NCBI RefSeq assembly: GCF_004684245.1
Contig: NZ_CP038452.1
Span: forward strand, 2,218,796-2,282,795
Direction of reading: 5' to 3'
Length of the DNA stretch: 64,000 nucleotides
Source of the DNA: Thermus caldilimi
GTDB taxonomy: Bacteria; Deinococcota; Deinococci; Deinococcales; Thermaceae
The position numbers were made by a program, and so were the translations under genes. This document shows, piece after piece, positions 8,630-21,020 of the stretch. Numbering within the stretch: the first letter of the stretch is position 1; each line of letters begins with the position of its first letter. The notes below the pieces were generated by a model. The model saw only the letters and a program-made list of their open reading frames with translations. It had not been told where the DNA came from and searched no databases.

Positions 8630-9467
8630 TCACCTCGAGGTCCTCGGAGAGGGCGATCTTCTCCGGGCGGCTTTTGGCCAGGGTGGAGGCCAGGCTGGCC
8701 AGGCGGATGAGGTCGTCGGCGGTGGCCCTGGGGTTTCCCGGCCGCTTCCTACGCCGCCTTCCCCCCGAAACCCCCAGGGAAAAGTCCACCCCCACCTCCT
8801 CCACCCGCAAAGGGGGCTCCAGGAGGTCGGGCAGGTGGGGGAGAAGCCCTTGGCGCAGGCGGGGGAAAAGGAGGGCGAACTCATCCCCCCCATAGCGGTA
8901 GGCCTCCCCCCGGTGGCGCTGGGCGAAGGCGGAGAGCCTCTCGGCCACCGCCCTTAGGACCTGGTCGCCGAAGGTGTGGCCCAGGCGCTTGTTGAGCTTG
9001 CCGAAGTCGTCCAAATCCACGAAGACCAAGGTGGGGTCCAGGCCCCGCCGCAGGTGGCGCTCCAGCTCGTCCCGCAGAAGGTCGGCCCGGGGCAGGCCGG
9101 TGAGGGGGTCGAACTGCTGCCCCAAAGCGAAAGCCAGGTTGCGTTTGGTGAGGAGGCCCAGGAGCCTCCCCTCCTTGACCACCAGGAGCCTTTCTACCCC
9201 CTTCTCCTCCATGAGGGCGCGGGCCTCGAGGAGGCTGGCCTCAGGGGAGATGCAGAGAGGAGGCCCTTTGAGCACGTCCAAGACCACCCGGTTGGGGTGG
9301 ACCCCCCTTAGGTCCCGGCTGGTGATCACCCCCAGGAGGGTGCTGTTTTCCAGCACCGGCAAGCTACCCACCCCATGCTGGGCCATGAGGCGGGCGGCCT
9401 CCCGCACGCTGGCCCAGGGTCCCACGGTGACGGGGGCTCGGGTCATGATTTCCCGGACCTGGGCCAT
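8592..9467 (-). CDS. CBS-pair plus GGDEF diguanylate cyclase
   Basis: 291 residues: two CBS motifs (about 1-115) followed by a GGDEF domain starting at FDPLTGLPRADLL with an intact active-site motif YRYGGDEFALL. It probably makes cyclic di-GMP, with activity tuned by a nucleotide bound to the CBS pair. No EAL domain is present. The allosteric RxxD site is not obvious before GGDEF. Last gene of the leftward operon with the Lon-like protease; its 3' end overlaps the acylase gene on the other strand. Confidence 0.9.
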   Translation of the reverse strand: MAQVREIMTRAPVTVGPWASVREAARLMAQHGVGSLPVLENSTLLGVITSRDLRGVHPNRVVLDVLKGPPLCISPEASLLEARALMEEKGVERLLVVKEGRLLGLLTKRNLAFALGQQFDPLTGLPRADLLRDELERHLRRGLDPTLVFVDLDDFGKLNKRLGHTFGDQVLRAVAERLSAFAQRHRGEAYRYGGDEFALLFPRLRQGLLPHLPDLLEPPLRVEEVGVDFSLGVSGGRRRRKRPGNPRATADDLIRLASLASTLAKSRPEKIALSEDLEVTSARAPGARSGP

Positions 9468-9476
9468 GGTGCAGGT

Positions 9477-9836
9477 TTATTCTAACCGGATGGTCCTCCC
9501 CGCATGCAACACCACCTCCACCTGGGCCCGCACCACCTGGTCCTCTCCCAGCAAGGGGGCCAGCTCCTCCAGGAGGAGCTCGGCCAGGACCTCGGCCTCG
9601 AGGGCCTTCAAGAGGTTCTTGCGCACCAAAAGGGCCTCCACCGGGGCCTTCTGCACCCGCACCAGTTCGAACTGGCCGGGGGCCAGGCTCTCCGCCATGC
9701 GCTTGGCGGCCTCGGGGCCGATGGGGGCCTGGTGGCCGATGAGGAGCACGTCCCAAAGGGGTGGGATCTCGAAAGCTTGCCCGCTCAGCCGTAGCTCCAG
9801 CTGTTTCCTGGAGGGGGTTTCGCGCCGCTTGGCCAT
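9477..9836 (-). CDS. Hypothetical protein, operon partner of the Lon-like protease
   Basis: 119 residues, soluble, with a charged N-terminus and alternating helical and strand-like segments. I do not recognise the family. It lies 9 bases after the Lon-like protease and 9 bases before the CBS-GGDEF gene, so the three are one transcript. Confidence 0.7.
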   Translation of the reverse strand: MAKRRETPSRKQLELRLSGQAFEIPPLWDVLLIGHQAPIGPEAAKRMAESLAPGQFELVRVQKAPVEALLVRKNLLKALEAEVLAELLLEELAPLLGEDQVVRAQVEVVLHAGRTIRLE

Positions 9837-9845
9837 GGTTACATT

Positions 9846-11942
9846 TTAAGCATCGGTCTTTTCCTCCCCGTTTTCCAAGCTCTGGAAGCGGGCGAGCACC
9901 TCCCGCACCTTGTCGTGCACCCAGTAGGCCTTGCGGCCAAAGAGAAGCTCTATGGCTTGGTCCACCTCCTCCACCGCGTAGAGGTGGAAGCGTCCCTTCT
10001 CCACCGCTTCCACCACCTCTTGGCGCAGGGTCAGGTGGGGGAGGTTGGACTTGGGAAGCACCACCCCTTGGCTTCCCGTGAGCCCCAGGGTCTGGCAGAC
10101 CCGGAAGAATCCCTCCACCTTCTCCGCTACCCGGCCCACGGCCAAAACCCTTCCCGTCTGGTCTATAGCCCCGGTGACCGCCAGGTCCTGCCTTAGGGGC
10201 AGGCCCGAGAGGGCGGAGAGCACCGCCAAAAGCTCCGCAAGCCCCGCCGAATCCCCCTCTATGCCCCCGTAGCTTTGCTCAAAGACCAGGCTCACCGTGG
10301 CGGAAAGGACTCCCAGGCTGGCGTAGGTGCCCCTGAGGTAGCCGGCCAGGGTGAGGACAGCCTTGTGGAAGACCTGGCCTCCCAGGCCCACCTCCCGGTC
10401 TATGGAGAGGATGCCCTCCCTACCTGGGCCCGCCTGGGCGGTGATGCGCACCGGCCGTCCCCGGGGCAGGGGGCCTTCCACCACCACCAGGCCGTTGATC
10501 TCCCCCACCCGCATACCCTGGACCTCGAGGGCCACCACCCCCTCTTCCAGGTCCTTCAGGTACAGTTCCTCCTCCAGGCCGAACCGCTCCTCCCTTGCCA
10601 GGAGGGCTTTTTCCACCGCCTCCCGGTCCAGGGGGTGCTTGAGGGCCAAAGCCTCCCGGGCCAGGTCCAAGAGGCGGTAGAGCCTGGCGTCCAGGCGCTC
10701 CTTATGCCCGGCCCAGCGCCGGGCTTCGTCCGCCAGGGCGGAAAGGCCCTCAGGGGTCAGGGCCACCCCCTCGGCTTGCAAAAACCCCCCCAGATAGGCC
10801 ACGTTTTCCTTGGTGTAGGGGATTTCCGGGCTGAACTCCACCCGGAAGGGGAAAAGCTCCAGGAATTCCTCGTCCTCCTCCAGGAAGGCCATCACCTCCG
10901 GGGGGCCCACCAGGAAGACCTGGGCCTTTAGGGGGGCGGGCTTGATCCGGGGGCCCTTGACCTCGGGCCGGGGGGAGAGGGGCTCCACCTCCCCCGTGGC
11001 CAGGGCCCGCTTCAGGGGGGCATAGCTCCCCAGCTCCCACACCCGGTGGGCCTCGAGGACCAAGACCCCTCCCGTGGCCCGGTGCAGGGCCCCGGGGCGC
11101 AAAAGCCCCAGGTGGGTGGAGAGAAGGCCCTCTTGCATCTCGTACTCCAGGTGGCCAAAAAGCCTTTCCGGGCTGGGGTTGGGCTCATAGACCACCCGGT
11201 CCCCTCCCTCCACCAGAAGCCGGGGCAGGAGCTTTTCCAGCTTGAGGGCTTCCTCCAAAGCGGCGGCCCGCAACAGGGTTTCCGTGATCCAGTCCAGGTA
11301 GCGGCCCGCCTGGGGGAAGCGCCTTTTGAGCTCCTGGGCCTTGGGCAGGAGGAAGCGTTCGGCAAAGCCCCGCCTCAAGGCGGCCACCTCCGCCTCCGCC
11401 CGCTGCCGCACGTCCACGTAGGCCAAGACGGTTTCCTCCAGCTTGGCGGAAAGCTCCGGGGGCATGGGACCCTTCCCCGATAGCCTAAGGCCCTCTTCCC
11501 CCTCCAAAAGGGCAAACCCGTAGCCCTCCGCCTCCTGGGCCAGGGCTTTCAGGAGGGCTTCGGCCTCCTTCTCGTGGCGGGATTCCACCAGGCTCTTGGC
11601 ATAGAGGAAGCCCTTTTCCCGGAAGAGGGCGGGGGTGAACTCGGCGAGGAGGGCCTCCACCCCTTCCACCAGGGCCCGGCCTTGCCCCTCGGGGAGGAGA
11701 AGGGGAAAGGCCTCTTCCCCCAGGGGAAGGTAGACCAGCTCCTCCTTGGGGAAGGGGCGGTCCTGCAGGTAGGCGAGGAGGCGTTTTCTTTTGCCAAGGC
11801 CGCTTGGCCCCACCAAATAGCCGTGCCCTCCCTGACGGAAGGCGGCCTCGAGGGCCTTTAAAGCCCGCTCCTGGCCGAAGAAGGGAGGGGCGGGTTGGGC
11901 TTCCGTGGGTGGGGTGGACCAAGAAAGAGCGCTAACCCGCAT
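9846..11942 (-). CDS. Lon-like (LonB-type) ATP-dependent protease
   Basis: 698 residues. A Walker A-like loop GPSGLGKRKR lies near residue 40. The C-terminal third is a Lon protease domain with the Ser-Lys dyad: Ser565 in GDSAG and Lys608 in RVAEKVEGF, 43 apart as in Lon. It lacks the Lon N-terminal substrate domain. The ATG at 11942 follows TATAGT (11950-11955, minus strand) by 7 bases, implying a leaderless mRNA. Divergent from glgC. Confidence 0.9.
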   Translation of the reverse strand: MRVSALSWSTPPTEAQPAPPFFGQERALKALEAAFRQGGHGYLVGPSGLGKRKRLLAYLQDRPFPKEELVYLPLGEEAFPLLLPEGQGRALVEGVEALLAEFTPALFREKGFLYAKSLVESRHEKEAEALLKALAQEAEGYGFALLEGEEGLRLSGKGPMPPELSAKLEETVLAYVDVRQRAEAEVAALRRGFAERFLLPKAQELKRRFPQAGRYLDWITETLLRAAALEEALKLEKLLPRLLVEGGDRVVYEPNPSPERLFGHLEYEMQEGLLSTHLGLLRPGALHRATGGVLVLEAHRVWELGSYAPLKRALATGEVEPLSPRPEVKGPRIKPAPLKAQVFLVGPPEVMAFLEEDEEFLELFPFRVEFSPEIPYTKENVAYLGGFLQAEGVALTPEGLSALADEARRWAGHKERLDARLYRLLDLAREALALKHPLDREAVEKALLAREERFGLEEELYLKDLEEGVVALEVQGMRVGEINGLVVVEGPLPRGRPVRITAQAGPGREGILSIDREVGLGGQVFHKAVLTLAGYLRGTYASLGVLSATVSLVFEQSYGGIEGDSAGLAELLAVLSALSGLPLRQDLAVTGAIDQTGRVLAVGRVAEKVEGFFRVCQTLGLTGSQGVVLPKSNLPHLTLRQEVVEAVEKGRFHLYAVEEVDQAIELLFGRKAYWVHDKVREVLARFQSLENGEEKTDA

Positions 11943-12011
11943 CGGGCTCACTATACCCGGACCCACGCCCTGAGGGGCCTGGGGTAAACTAGCGGACAAA
12001 GGAGGGATTTC

Positions 12012-13256
12012 ATGGTTAAGGTGGAGGTTCTGGGCATGATCCTGGCAGGGGGGCAGGGAAGCCGCCTCTACCCCCTCACCGCCAAGCGGACCAAGCCCGC
12101 GGTCCCCTTTGGGGCCAAGTATCGGATCATCGACTTCGTCCTGAACAACTTCGTGAACTCCGGCATCTACTCCATCTACGTCCTCACCCAGTTCAAGGCC
12201 CAGTCCCTCACCGAGCACATCCAGCGCTACTGGCGCTTCGGGGCTTTCCTGGAGGACCATTTCATCCTCCTGGTGCCCGCCCAGATGTACCGCTACGAGG
12301 AGCTGGGCCCCGTGTGGTACCGGGGTACCGCCGACGCCATCTACCAGAACCTGCACCTGGTGCACAACCACGCCCCCATGGCCGTGGCCGTCTTCGGGGG
12401 CGACCACATTTTCAAAATGAACATCCGCCACATGGTGGAGTACCACTATGAAAAGCGGGCCGACATCACCATCGCCGCCTACCCCGTGCCGGTGGAGGAG
12501 GCCCGGCGCTTTGGGGTTTTGCAGGTGGACGAGGAGTGGCGCATCACCGAGTTCCAGGAAAAGCCCCAGAACCCCAAGCCCATTCCCCGCAAGCCCCACC
12601 TGGCCCTGGCCTCCATGGGCAACTACATCTTCCGCACCGAGGCCCTCTTTGAGCTCCTGGAGGCCGACGCCAAGGAAAGCACCTCCAGCCACGACTTCGG
12701 CAAGGACGTGATCCCAAGGGCCCTCAAGGAGGGCTACCGGGTCTTCGCCTACGACTTTCACCGCAACCCCATTCCCGGCCAGGAAGGTCCCAACCTGTAC
12801 TGGCGGGACGTGGGCACCCTGGACGCCTACTTTGAGGCCAGCATGGACCTGGTGAAGGTGGTTCCCGAGTTTGACCTCTTCAACCCCGAGTGGCCCCTTA
12901 GGACCGCCAACCTTTTCAGCCCCCCCGCCAAGTTCGTCCACGAGACGGGGGAACGGATAGGGCGGGCGCTGAACAGCCTTCTGGCCGGGGGGGTCATTGT
13001 GAGCGGGGGAACGGTGCGGGAGTCGGTCCTCTTCCGGCGGGTACGGGTGAACTCCTACAGCCTGGTGGAGCGCTCCGTCCTCTTCGACGACGTGGAGGTG
13101 GGCCGCTACTGCAGGATCCGCAACGCCATCATCGATAAGGACGTGAAGATCCCTCCCCATACCGAGATCGGCTACGACCTCGAGGCCGACCGGGCCCGGG
13201 GCTTCACCGTGACCCCGGAAGGGGTGGTGGTGGTGCCCAAGGGGTACCGCTTCTAG
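12012..13256 (+). CDS. glgC: Glucose-1-phosphate adenylyltransferase
   Basis: 414 residues. It makes ADP-glucose, the committed step of glycogen synthesis. The N-terminal nucleotidyltransferase loop [27 protein letters not shown] and the C-terminal left-handed beta-helix repeats are clear. TAAACT at 11985-11990 and the ribosome site GGAGGG at 12001-12006 precede the start. glgA follows at 15.3 kb, with three unrelated genes between. Confidence 0.96.
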   Translation: MVKVEVLGMILAGGQGSRLYPLTAKRTKPAVPFGAKYRIIDFVLNNFVNSGIYSIYVLTQFKAQSLTEHIQRYWRFGAFLEDHFILLVPAQMYRYEELGPVWYRGTADAIYQNLHLVHNHAPMAVAVFGGDHIFKMNIRHMVEYHYEKRADITIAAYPVPVEEARRFGVLQVDEEWRITEFQEKPQNPKPIPRKPHLALASMGNYIFRTEALFELLEADAKESTSSHDFGKDVIPRALKEGYRVFAYDFHRNPIPGQEGPNLYWRDVGTLDAYFEASMDLVKVVPEFDLFNPEWPLRTANLFSPPAKFVHETGERIGRALNSLLAGGVIVSGGTVRESVLFRRVRVNSYSLVERSVLFDDVEVGRYCRIRNAIIDKDVKIPPHTEIGYDLEADRARGFTVTPEGVVVVPKGYRF

Positions 13257-13258
13257 CC

Positions 13259-13945
13259 ATGGAAAAGCATCCGGGTAAGCTTTTCTATCGCCTTTCCCGC
13301 TTGAGCCAGGGGGAGGAGCTTCCCCTTAAGCGGAAGCCCAAGGCCAAGGTCTACGCCAATCCCCTGGAAACCCAGGTCCTGCCCCCCTTCCGGGAGGAGG
13401 GAGGGCCACCCTTGTTCCGGGTTCTTTCCCAGCTCAGACCCCTTTTGCCCGAGGTGGGCTCGGCCCTGACCCTGAAGGATCTCTCCCAGGTTCTCTATCC
13501 CCTGGCGGAGCGCTCGGGGAAGCGGGGCTTCCCCTCGGCGGGGGAGGCTTATCCCGTGGAGGCCTACCTGGTGGTGCGCCGGGTGGAAGGGGTTTTCCCG
13601 GGGGTTTACCACTACTTCCCCAAGGAACACCAGCTCTTCCAGATCGCCGCCAAGGTGGAGGAGGCCTCCTGGTCGGAGGCGCTTTTGGGGCTTGGCCTTG
13701 AACAGGTGGCGGCCCTTTTGGTCCTCACCCTGGTTCCGGAAAGGAGCGAGGCCCTTTTCGGCCTCCGGGGATACCGGTATGCCCTCCTCGAGGCGGGCTA
13801 CGCTGCGGGCTTGGTGTTCCTTTCCGCCATCGGCCAGGGGCTGGCCGTATACCCAGCCGAAACCTTTTATGATGAGATGGTGGCCCACCTCCTGCGGTTG
13901 CCCGAGGGGGAATACCCTGGGGTGGTGGTGATTTTGGGACGCTAA
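13259..13945 (+). CDS. SagB/ThcOx-type nitroreductase-family protein
   Basis: 228 residues with the FMN-binding pattern of SagB-type dehydrogenases (PSAGEAYPVEAYLVV near the middle, RYALLEAGYAAGLVFLSAIGQGL toward the C-terminus). Members of this family oxidise azolines or carry out flavin redox reactions. No peptide cyclodehydratase partner is nearby, so a bacteriocin role is not supported. It starts 2 bases after glgC. Confidence 0.82.
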   Translation: MEKHPGKLFYRLSRLSQGEELPLKRKPKAKVYANPLETQVLPPFREEGGPPLFRVLSQLRPLLPEVGSALTLKDLSQVLYPLAERSGKRGFPSAGEAYPVEAYLVVRRVEGVFPGVYHYFPKEHQLFQIAAKVEEASWSEALLGLGLEQVAALLVLTLVPERSEALFGLRGYRYALLEAGYAAGLVFLSAIGQGLAVYPAETFYDEMVAHLLRLPEGEYPGVVVILGR

Positions 13946-13965
13946 AGGTATTTGGGGAAGGATTT

Positions 13966-14640
13966 ATGGCACGGATTCTCTTGGTGGAGGACGATCCCCA
14001 GGTGGCGGAGCTGGTCAAGAGGTTTCTGCAAAAAGAGGGGCTTTTGGTGGTGTGGGCCCGCACGGGGAGGGAGGCTTTGCAGCAAGCCTGGGAGGGGGCC
14101 AAGCCGGACCTGGTGGTTCTGGACCGGGGACTTCCCGACCTGGAGGGCCTCGAGGTCCTCAAATCCTTGCGGGAGCTGGATCCTTTGCTCCCAGTCTTGC
14201 TCCTCACCGGTAGGGCGGATGAGGATAGCCGGGTGGAGGGGCTTTTGGAGGGGGCGGACGACTATCTGGGCAAGCCCTTTTCCCTCAAGGAACTTTTAGC
14301 CCGCATCAAGGCCCTCCTGCGGCGAAGCGGAAAGGAAGGGAGGCGGTCGTTCGGTCCCCTGGAGCTGGACCTGGAGGCCAGGAAGGCCTACCTGGACGGT
14401 CAGCCCTTGAAGCTTTCCGCCACCGAAGCCAACCTCCTCTTCGTCCTGGCCCAGACCCCGGGAAGGGTGTACACCCGGGAGGAACTTGTGGAAAGGGTTT
14501 GGGGGCCCGAGTTCGAGGGTTCGGAGCGGGTGGTGGATGCCTATGTCCGCCTTCTCCGCAAAAAGCTCAAGGACGATCCCCAGGCTCCCCGGTTTATTGA
14601 AACCGTGGTGGGGGTGGGGTACCGCTTCGTGAGCGAGTGA
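13966..14640 (+). CDS. OmpR-family response regulator, orphan
   Basis: 224 residues: receiver domain with acidic pair Asp9/Asp10, phospho-acceptor Asp53 (VVLDRGLPD) and the conserved Lys in LGKPF, then an OmpR/PhoB winged helix (RVYTREELVERVWG...VDAYVRLLRKKL). No histidine kinase is adjacent. It ends in a TGATG overlap with the next gene. Confidence 0.93.
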   Translation: MARILLVEDDPQVAELVKRFLQKEGLLVVWARTGREALQQAWEGAKPDLVVLDRGLPDLEGLEVLKSLRELDPLLPVLLLTGRADEDSRVEGLLEGADDYLGKPFSLKELLARIKALLRRSGKEGRRSFGPLELDLEARKAYLDGQPLKLSATEANLLFVLAQTPGRVYTREELVERVWGPEFEGSERVVDAYVRLLRKKLKDDPQAPRFIETVVGVGYRFVSE

Positions 14641-15011
14641 TGGAGCGGGTGTTCGTCTACGGAACCCTGAAGCCAGGGGAAAGGAATTACCCTTTGGTGG
14701 AAAGACGGGTGGTGAGGGTCCTGCCTGGGTACGTGGAGGGGTATCGCCTCTTCCACCTGGCCGAGGGGCCGGGCCGTCCTTACCCTTATCCCGGCATGGT
14801 TCCCGGGGAGGGAAGGGTCTACGGGGAGGTCCTTTTTTTGCCGGAGGAGGCCCTCTCCCTATTGGATGAGCTGGAGGAGGAGGGAGTGGAGTACCGGCGG
14901 GTTAAGGTCCTGGTGGAAACGGAGGAGGGCCCCCTTTGCGCCTGGACCTACCTCTACCAGGGGGACCTCGAGGGGGCGGTTTGGCTGCGCCAAGGGGTGT
15001 GGCCGGCCTAG
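14640..15011 (+). CDS. Gamma-glutamylcyclotransferase-like (AIG2 family) protein
   Basis: 123 residues with the family opening VFVYGTLKPGERN and the later acidic segment LDELEEEGVEYRR holding the likely catalytic Glu. The ATG overlaps the response-regulator stop (TGATG), so the two are translationally coupled. Substrate unknown. Confidence 0.85.
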   Translation: MERVFVYGTLKPGERNYPLVERRVVRVLPGYVEGYRLFHLAEGPGRPYPYPGMVPGEGRVYGEVLFLPEEALSLLDELEEEGVEYRRVKVLVETEEGPLCAWTYLYQGDLEGAVWLRQGVWPA

Positions 15012-15217
15012 GCTTCCCCCGGGTCGGGAAGGACGGGAAACCCCTCCCGAAGGGCCGCTCCTGCCAAGCGCGCATCCAGGGTGACAACGGGAAGGTCCTG
15101 GGGCCGGCCCCGGCTGGCCACCCAGGCGGCGGCTAGCTGGAGGGCAACCGAGGTTCGCAAGGGGTGAGCGAGGAGGAGGCGGCGTGCGGTTTTCTGCACC
15201 TCCTCCCCCGGCAACAC
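15008..15217 (-). pseudogene. PIN-domain (VapC-like) C-terminal remnant
   Basis: A 69-codon reading frame whose last 45 residues match the C-terminal half of PIN toxins (LRTSVALQLAAAW...LPVVTLDARLAGAALREGFPVL). The N-terminal part with the first catalytic Asp is missing, and no antitoxin is present. It looks like a decayed toxin gene between two plus-strand genes. Confidence 0.6.
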
Positions 15218-15306
15218 CTCGCATCAGGCTCTTTGTACATTTTCCAAGCGGGGCTGGGAAAGGTGGGCTCTGGCCTCGCTCACCGGCGCTTTAAGAATAG
15301 AATCGT

Positions 15307-15322
15307 TATAATTTACTATAAT
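15307..15322 (+). promoter_or_regulatory. Promoter -10 region of glgA
   Basis: Two overlapping -10 candidates, TATAAT at 15307-15312 and TATAAT at 15317-15322, in an unusually AT-rich patch. The second lies 6 bases before the glgA ATG at 15329, so the transcript would be leaderless. Confidence 0.65.
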
Positions 15323-15328
15323 GTGACC

Positions 15329-16648
15329 ATGAAGGTCCTTATGGTGGCCCCCGAGGCCTATCCCCTGGTGAAGGTGGGGGGGCTTGCCGACGTGGTGGGG
15401 GCCCTGCCCAAGGCCTTAAGGCCCCTGGGGGTGGAGGCCACGGTGCTTCTTCCCTGGCACCGCTTTGTGAAGGCGCAGAGGGTAGGGGAGGTGGCCTATG
15501 CCTTCGCCGGACAGGAGGAAAGGGCTCCCCTGGGGGAACGGTGGGAGGGAGGGGTGCGGTTTCTCCTTCTGGGCGTGCCCGGGTTTGAACGGGACCGGGT
15601 CTACGGTTACCCCGACGACGTGGAGCGCTACCTCCGCTTTGCCGTGGCGGCGGGCCGGGTGGCCCTGGGGTTTGACCTGGTCCACGCCCACGACTGGACT
15701 GCGGCCCTCTTGGCCCTTACCGCCAGGGTGCCCGCCGTCTACACCATCCACAACCTGGCCCACCAGGGCCTGGTGGACCCTGCCCTCTTCTTCCACTGGA
15801 CGGGACTTCCCTGGAACCTCTTCCACATGGAGGCCCTGGAGTTCTACGGCCAGGTGAACCTGATGAAGGGGGGTATCGTCTTCGCCCGGGCCGTGACCGC
15901 GGTGAGCCCCTCGTATGCGGAGGAGATCCAAACCCCGGAGTTCGGCATGGGACTGGATGGGGTGCTGAGGCGCCACGCGGGCAAGCTCTTCGGCATCCTG
16001 AACGGGCTGGACCTCGAGGTCTTTGACCCGGCCAAGGACCCTCACCTTCCCGCCCCCTACTCCCGGGAGGACCTAGAGGGTAAGGCCCTGGCGCAAAAGG
16101 CCCTCCGGGAGCGCACGGGGCTTAAGGGGCCCCTCCTCGCCTACGTGGGCCGGCTGGACGGGCAAAAGGGCCTGGACCTTATCCTGAAGGCTATCCCCCG
16201 TTTGAGGGAGCTGGGCTTTTACCTCCTGGTCCAGGGGGTGGGGGACGAGGGCATGGCGCAGGCCCTGAGGCAGGCGGATAGGGAAAACCCCGGCTTCGTG
16301 CGCTTTGTGGAGGCCTACGACGAGGCCTTGGCTCGTCTGGCCTATGCAGGGGCGGACGCCCTTTTGGTGCCGAGCCGCTTTGAACCCTGCGGCCTGGTGC
16401 AGATGATTGCCCAGCGCTACGGCACCCCGCCCGTGGCCCGGGCGGTGGGGGGGCTGAAGGACACGGTGGAGGATGGCAGAACGGGGGTGCTTTTCCAGAG
16501 CTACCATCCGGAAGGGCTTCTCTATGGGGTGTTGCGCCTCTTCCGCCTGGGTCCGGAGCGGCTGGGGCTTGCGGGCATGGGGAAGGACTTTTCCTGGAAC
16601 CGGAGCGCCCCCTTGTACCTGGAGGTCTACCGCCGGGCTCTGGGCTAG
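15329..16648 (+). CDS. glgA: Glycogen synthase (ADP-glucose)
   Basis: 439 residues, GT5 fold. The N-terminal ADP-glucose loop KVGGLADVVGALPKAL and the C-terminal PSRFEPCGLVQMIAQRYGTPP motif are intact. It transfers glucose from ADP-glucose (made by GlgC) to glycogen. The ATG at 15329 is chosen because a consensus -10 box ends 6 bases upstream and the protein then begins with the family MKVLMVAPEAYPLVKVGG. Confidence 0.96.
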   Translation: MKVLMVAPEAYPLVKVGGLADVVGALPKALRPLGVEATVLLPWHRFVKAQRVGEVAYAFAGQEERAPLGERWEGGVRFLLLGVPGFERDRVYGYPDDVERYLRFAVAAGRVALGFDLVHAHDWTAALLALTARVPAVYTIHNLAHQGLVDPALFFHWTGLPWNLFHMEALEFYGQVNLMKGGIVFARAVTAVSPSYAEEIQTPEFGMGLDGVLRRHAGKLFGILNGLDLEVFDPAKDPHLPAPYSREDLEGKALAQKALRERTGLKGPLLAYVGRLDGQKGLDLILKAIPRLRELGFYLLVQGVGDEGMAQALRQADRENPGFVRFVEAYDEALARLAYAGADALLVPSRFEPCGLVQMIAQRYGTPPVARAVGGLKDTVEDGRTGVLFQSYHPEGLLYGVLRLFRLGPERLGLAGMGKDFSWNRSAPLYLEVYRRALG

Positions 16649-16649
16649 G

Positions 16650-19226
<2,577 letters not shown>

Positions 19227-19227
19227 T

Positions 19228-19824
19228 CTAGGCGTCCGCCTCCTGTTCCTTTGTGTCCTGGGGGAGGAGCCTTTCCGCTATCTCCCGGGCGAAGGGGGTC
19301 TTGGCCCTTTCCAGGGCCTTTCGGGCGGTTTCCCCGCCCTTGCCCCCGGGGCGGAATCCCTCCTGGGCTAAAGCCAAAAGGGCGAGGGCCGTGGCGGGAA
19401 AGGCAAGCCCTTCCTTTTCCAAAAGCCCAAGGCCCTCCCCATAGCGGTGGAGGGCTTCCCGGTACGCACCCCTTAGGAGGGCTTGGCTTCCCTCCTGGAA
19501 GAGGCGGGCCACCTGCAGGAGGCCGTCCCCGGCCACCAAGGCTTCCCCCGCTTCGGCGGAGCGGTGGGCGGCCTCGAGGAGCTTCTCCAAGGCCAGGGTT
19601 CGCTCCTCCTCGGGCAGAAGGGGGGAGTATGCCCGCTGGAAAAGGGGGGCGAACCAGGAGAGGCGGAGGGGTTTCCGCAGACCAAAGGTTTCTCCCTGGG
19701 CTTCCACCTCCTGGTCCAAGGCCTTGAGCAAGGGAACCAGCTTGGGGAAGCGGGCCCGCACCTCCTCCCGCTTGGCTTCTCCCCTTAGGGCCAGGAAGAA
19801 GAGAAAGGCCTCTACTCCTTCCAC
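19228..19824 (-). CDS. Hypothetical helical protein
   Basis: 198 residues, almost entirely alpha-helical and Leu/Ala/Glu-rich, without a motif I recognise. It begins 13 bases inside the end of the upstream small gene and stops one base before ispH, so it is in this operon. Confidence 0.65.
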   Translation of the reverse strand: MEGVEAFLFFLALRGEAKREEVRARFPKLVPLLKALDQEVEAQGETFGLRKPLRLSWFAPLFQRAYSPLLPEEERTLALEKLLEAAHRSAEAGEALVAGDGLLQVARLFQEGSQALLRGAYREALHRYGEGLGLLEKEGLAFPATALALLALAQEGFRPGGKGGETARKALERAKTPFAREIAERLLPQDTKEQEADA

Positions 19825-20003
19825 GCCTCCACTTCCTTGTAGTGCACCAAGGCGGCGAAGAGGGGAGAGGACCCCTCGGCCACGGAGAACTTCACCTCCA
19901 CCAGGACCACGTCCTCGGGAAGCTCCTCCACGAAGCGGTTGAGCCTTTCCTGAAAGATATCGGGATCGTTGGCGGTGATGACCTTAAAGCGCACCCCCTG
20001 CAT
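19812..20003 (-). CDS. Small conserved protein, Cse60-like
   Basis: 63 residues from the ATG at 20003 (MQGVRFKVITANDPDIFQE...). The pattern of a short alpha-beta protein with VVLVEVKFSVAEG and LVHYKE resembles the Cse60/DUF2758 family of unknown function. A CATAAT -10-like box lies just upstream, so it may have its own leaderless transcript. Confidence 0.6.
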   Translation of the reverse strand: MQGVRFKVITANDPDIFQERLNRFVEELPEDVVLVEVKFSVAEGSSPLFAALVHYKEVEAWKE

Positions 20004-20010
20004 GGCCCCA

Positions 20011-21003
20011 TTATGCCCTGCGTTCCACCAAGGCGATGAGGAGGTTTCGCAAATGGGAGGCGGCCTCCCGTCCGGGGAGGGTGTCCAGGTAGGGGATAAG
20101 GGCGCCCAGGCCCTCTTGGGCAAGTTTCTTGGCCTCCTCCTTGGCCCAGGCCACGGCTCCGGAGGCCAGAAGCCTCTCCCAAAGCCAGCGCACCTCGGCC
20201 TCGGGCTTGGCCTCGCGGGGAAGGCTTAAGAGGGCCTCGGCCCGGCTGTGCTCCTCCTTGGGGGCTTCCTGGAGGTAGCGGATCAGGATCAGGGTGCGCT
20301 TGCCCTCATAGAGGTCCCCGGCGAGCTCCTTGCCGTAAGCCTCGTCCCCCTCGAGGTTGAGGACGTCGTCCATGATCTGGAAGGCTATCCCCAGCTTTAG
20401 CCCCGCTTCCTCGTAGAGAGCGGGGGGCGTTTTCCCGGAAAGCAGAGCTCCAAGCCTCAAAGGAGCCACGGCGGTGTAGTAGGCGGCCTTATGGGCCACC
20501 ATGCGGAGGTAATCCTCCGGGGTCAGGTCCAGGCGGCCGGAAAGGGTCCAGAGGAGGTCCAGGTGTTGCCCGTAAGCGGTGCGGCGCACCCCCTGATGGA
20601 ACTCGGCCAGCACCTCCGGTCCAAAGAGGCTTTCGTTCAAACCCCGGGTCAAAAGCCCCCACATCTCCCCGTGCAGGGCATCCCCGGCGTTCAAGGCCAG
20701 GGGCATGGGGTAAAGGTGGTGCAGGGCGGGCTTTCCCCGGCGTTCCTCGGAGCCATCTTCAATGTCGTCGTGGATGAGCACCCAGTTTTGGAAAAGCTCC
20801 AGGGCAGTCCCTGCCCAAAGGCTGGCCTCGAGGGTCGCCCCATGGGCCAGCCCCGCATAGACCACCAAAAGTCCCCGGAGCATCTTTCCGCCTCGGGATG
20901 GATACTCCTGAAGGAGCGCCTGGTAAACGGGATCGGGATGGACCAGGTGGCCCAGGAGCCTTTCGTGGAGAGCATCCTTCACTTCCTGTGGGGAGGGCAC
21001 CAT
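20011..21003 (-). CDS. Polyprenyl (geranylgeranyl-type) diphosphate synthase
   Basis: 330 residues from the ATG at 21003 (a GTG at 21012 is also possible). Both Asp-rich motifs are present: HDDIEDGSEERRGKP and FQIMDDVLNLEGD. It condenses IPP with allylic diphosphates; product length cannot be fixed from sequence. TATAGC overlaps the start region. Same operon as ispH, so it is a likely source of carotenoid or quinone precursors. Confidence 0.9.
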   Translation of the reverse strand: MVPSPQEVKDALHERLLGHLVHPDPVYQALLQEYPSRGGKMLRGLLVVYAGLAHGATLEASLWAGTALELFQNWVLIHDDIEDGSEERRGKPALHHLYPMPLALNAGDALHGEMWGLLTRGLNESLFGPEVLAEFHQGVRRTAYGQHLDLLWTLSGRLDLTPEDYLRMVAHKAAYYTAVAPLRLGALLSGKTPPALYEEAGLKLGIAFQIMDDVLNLEGDEAYGKELAGDLYEGKRTLILIRYLQEAPKEEHSRAEALLSLPREAKPEAEVRWLWERLLASGAVAWAKEEAKKLAQEGLGALIPYLDTLPGREAASHLRNLLIALVERRA

Positions 21004-21020
21004 GCTATACACTTTAGGCC

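Noticed and set aside
13259-13945. Thiazole/oxazole-modified peptide cluster because of the SagB-like protein
   Set aside because: No cyclodehydratase, docking protein or precursor peptide is nearby.
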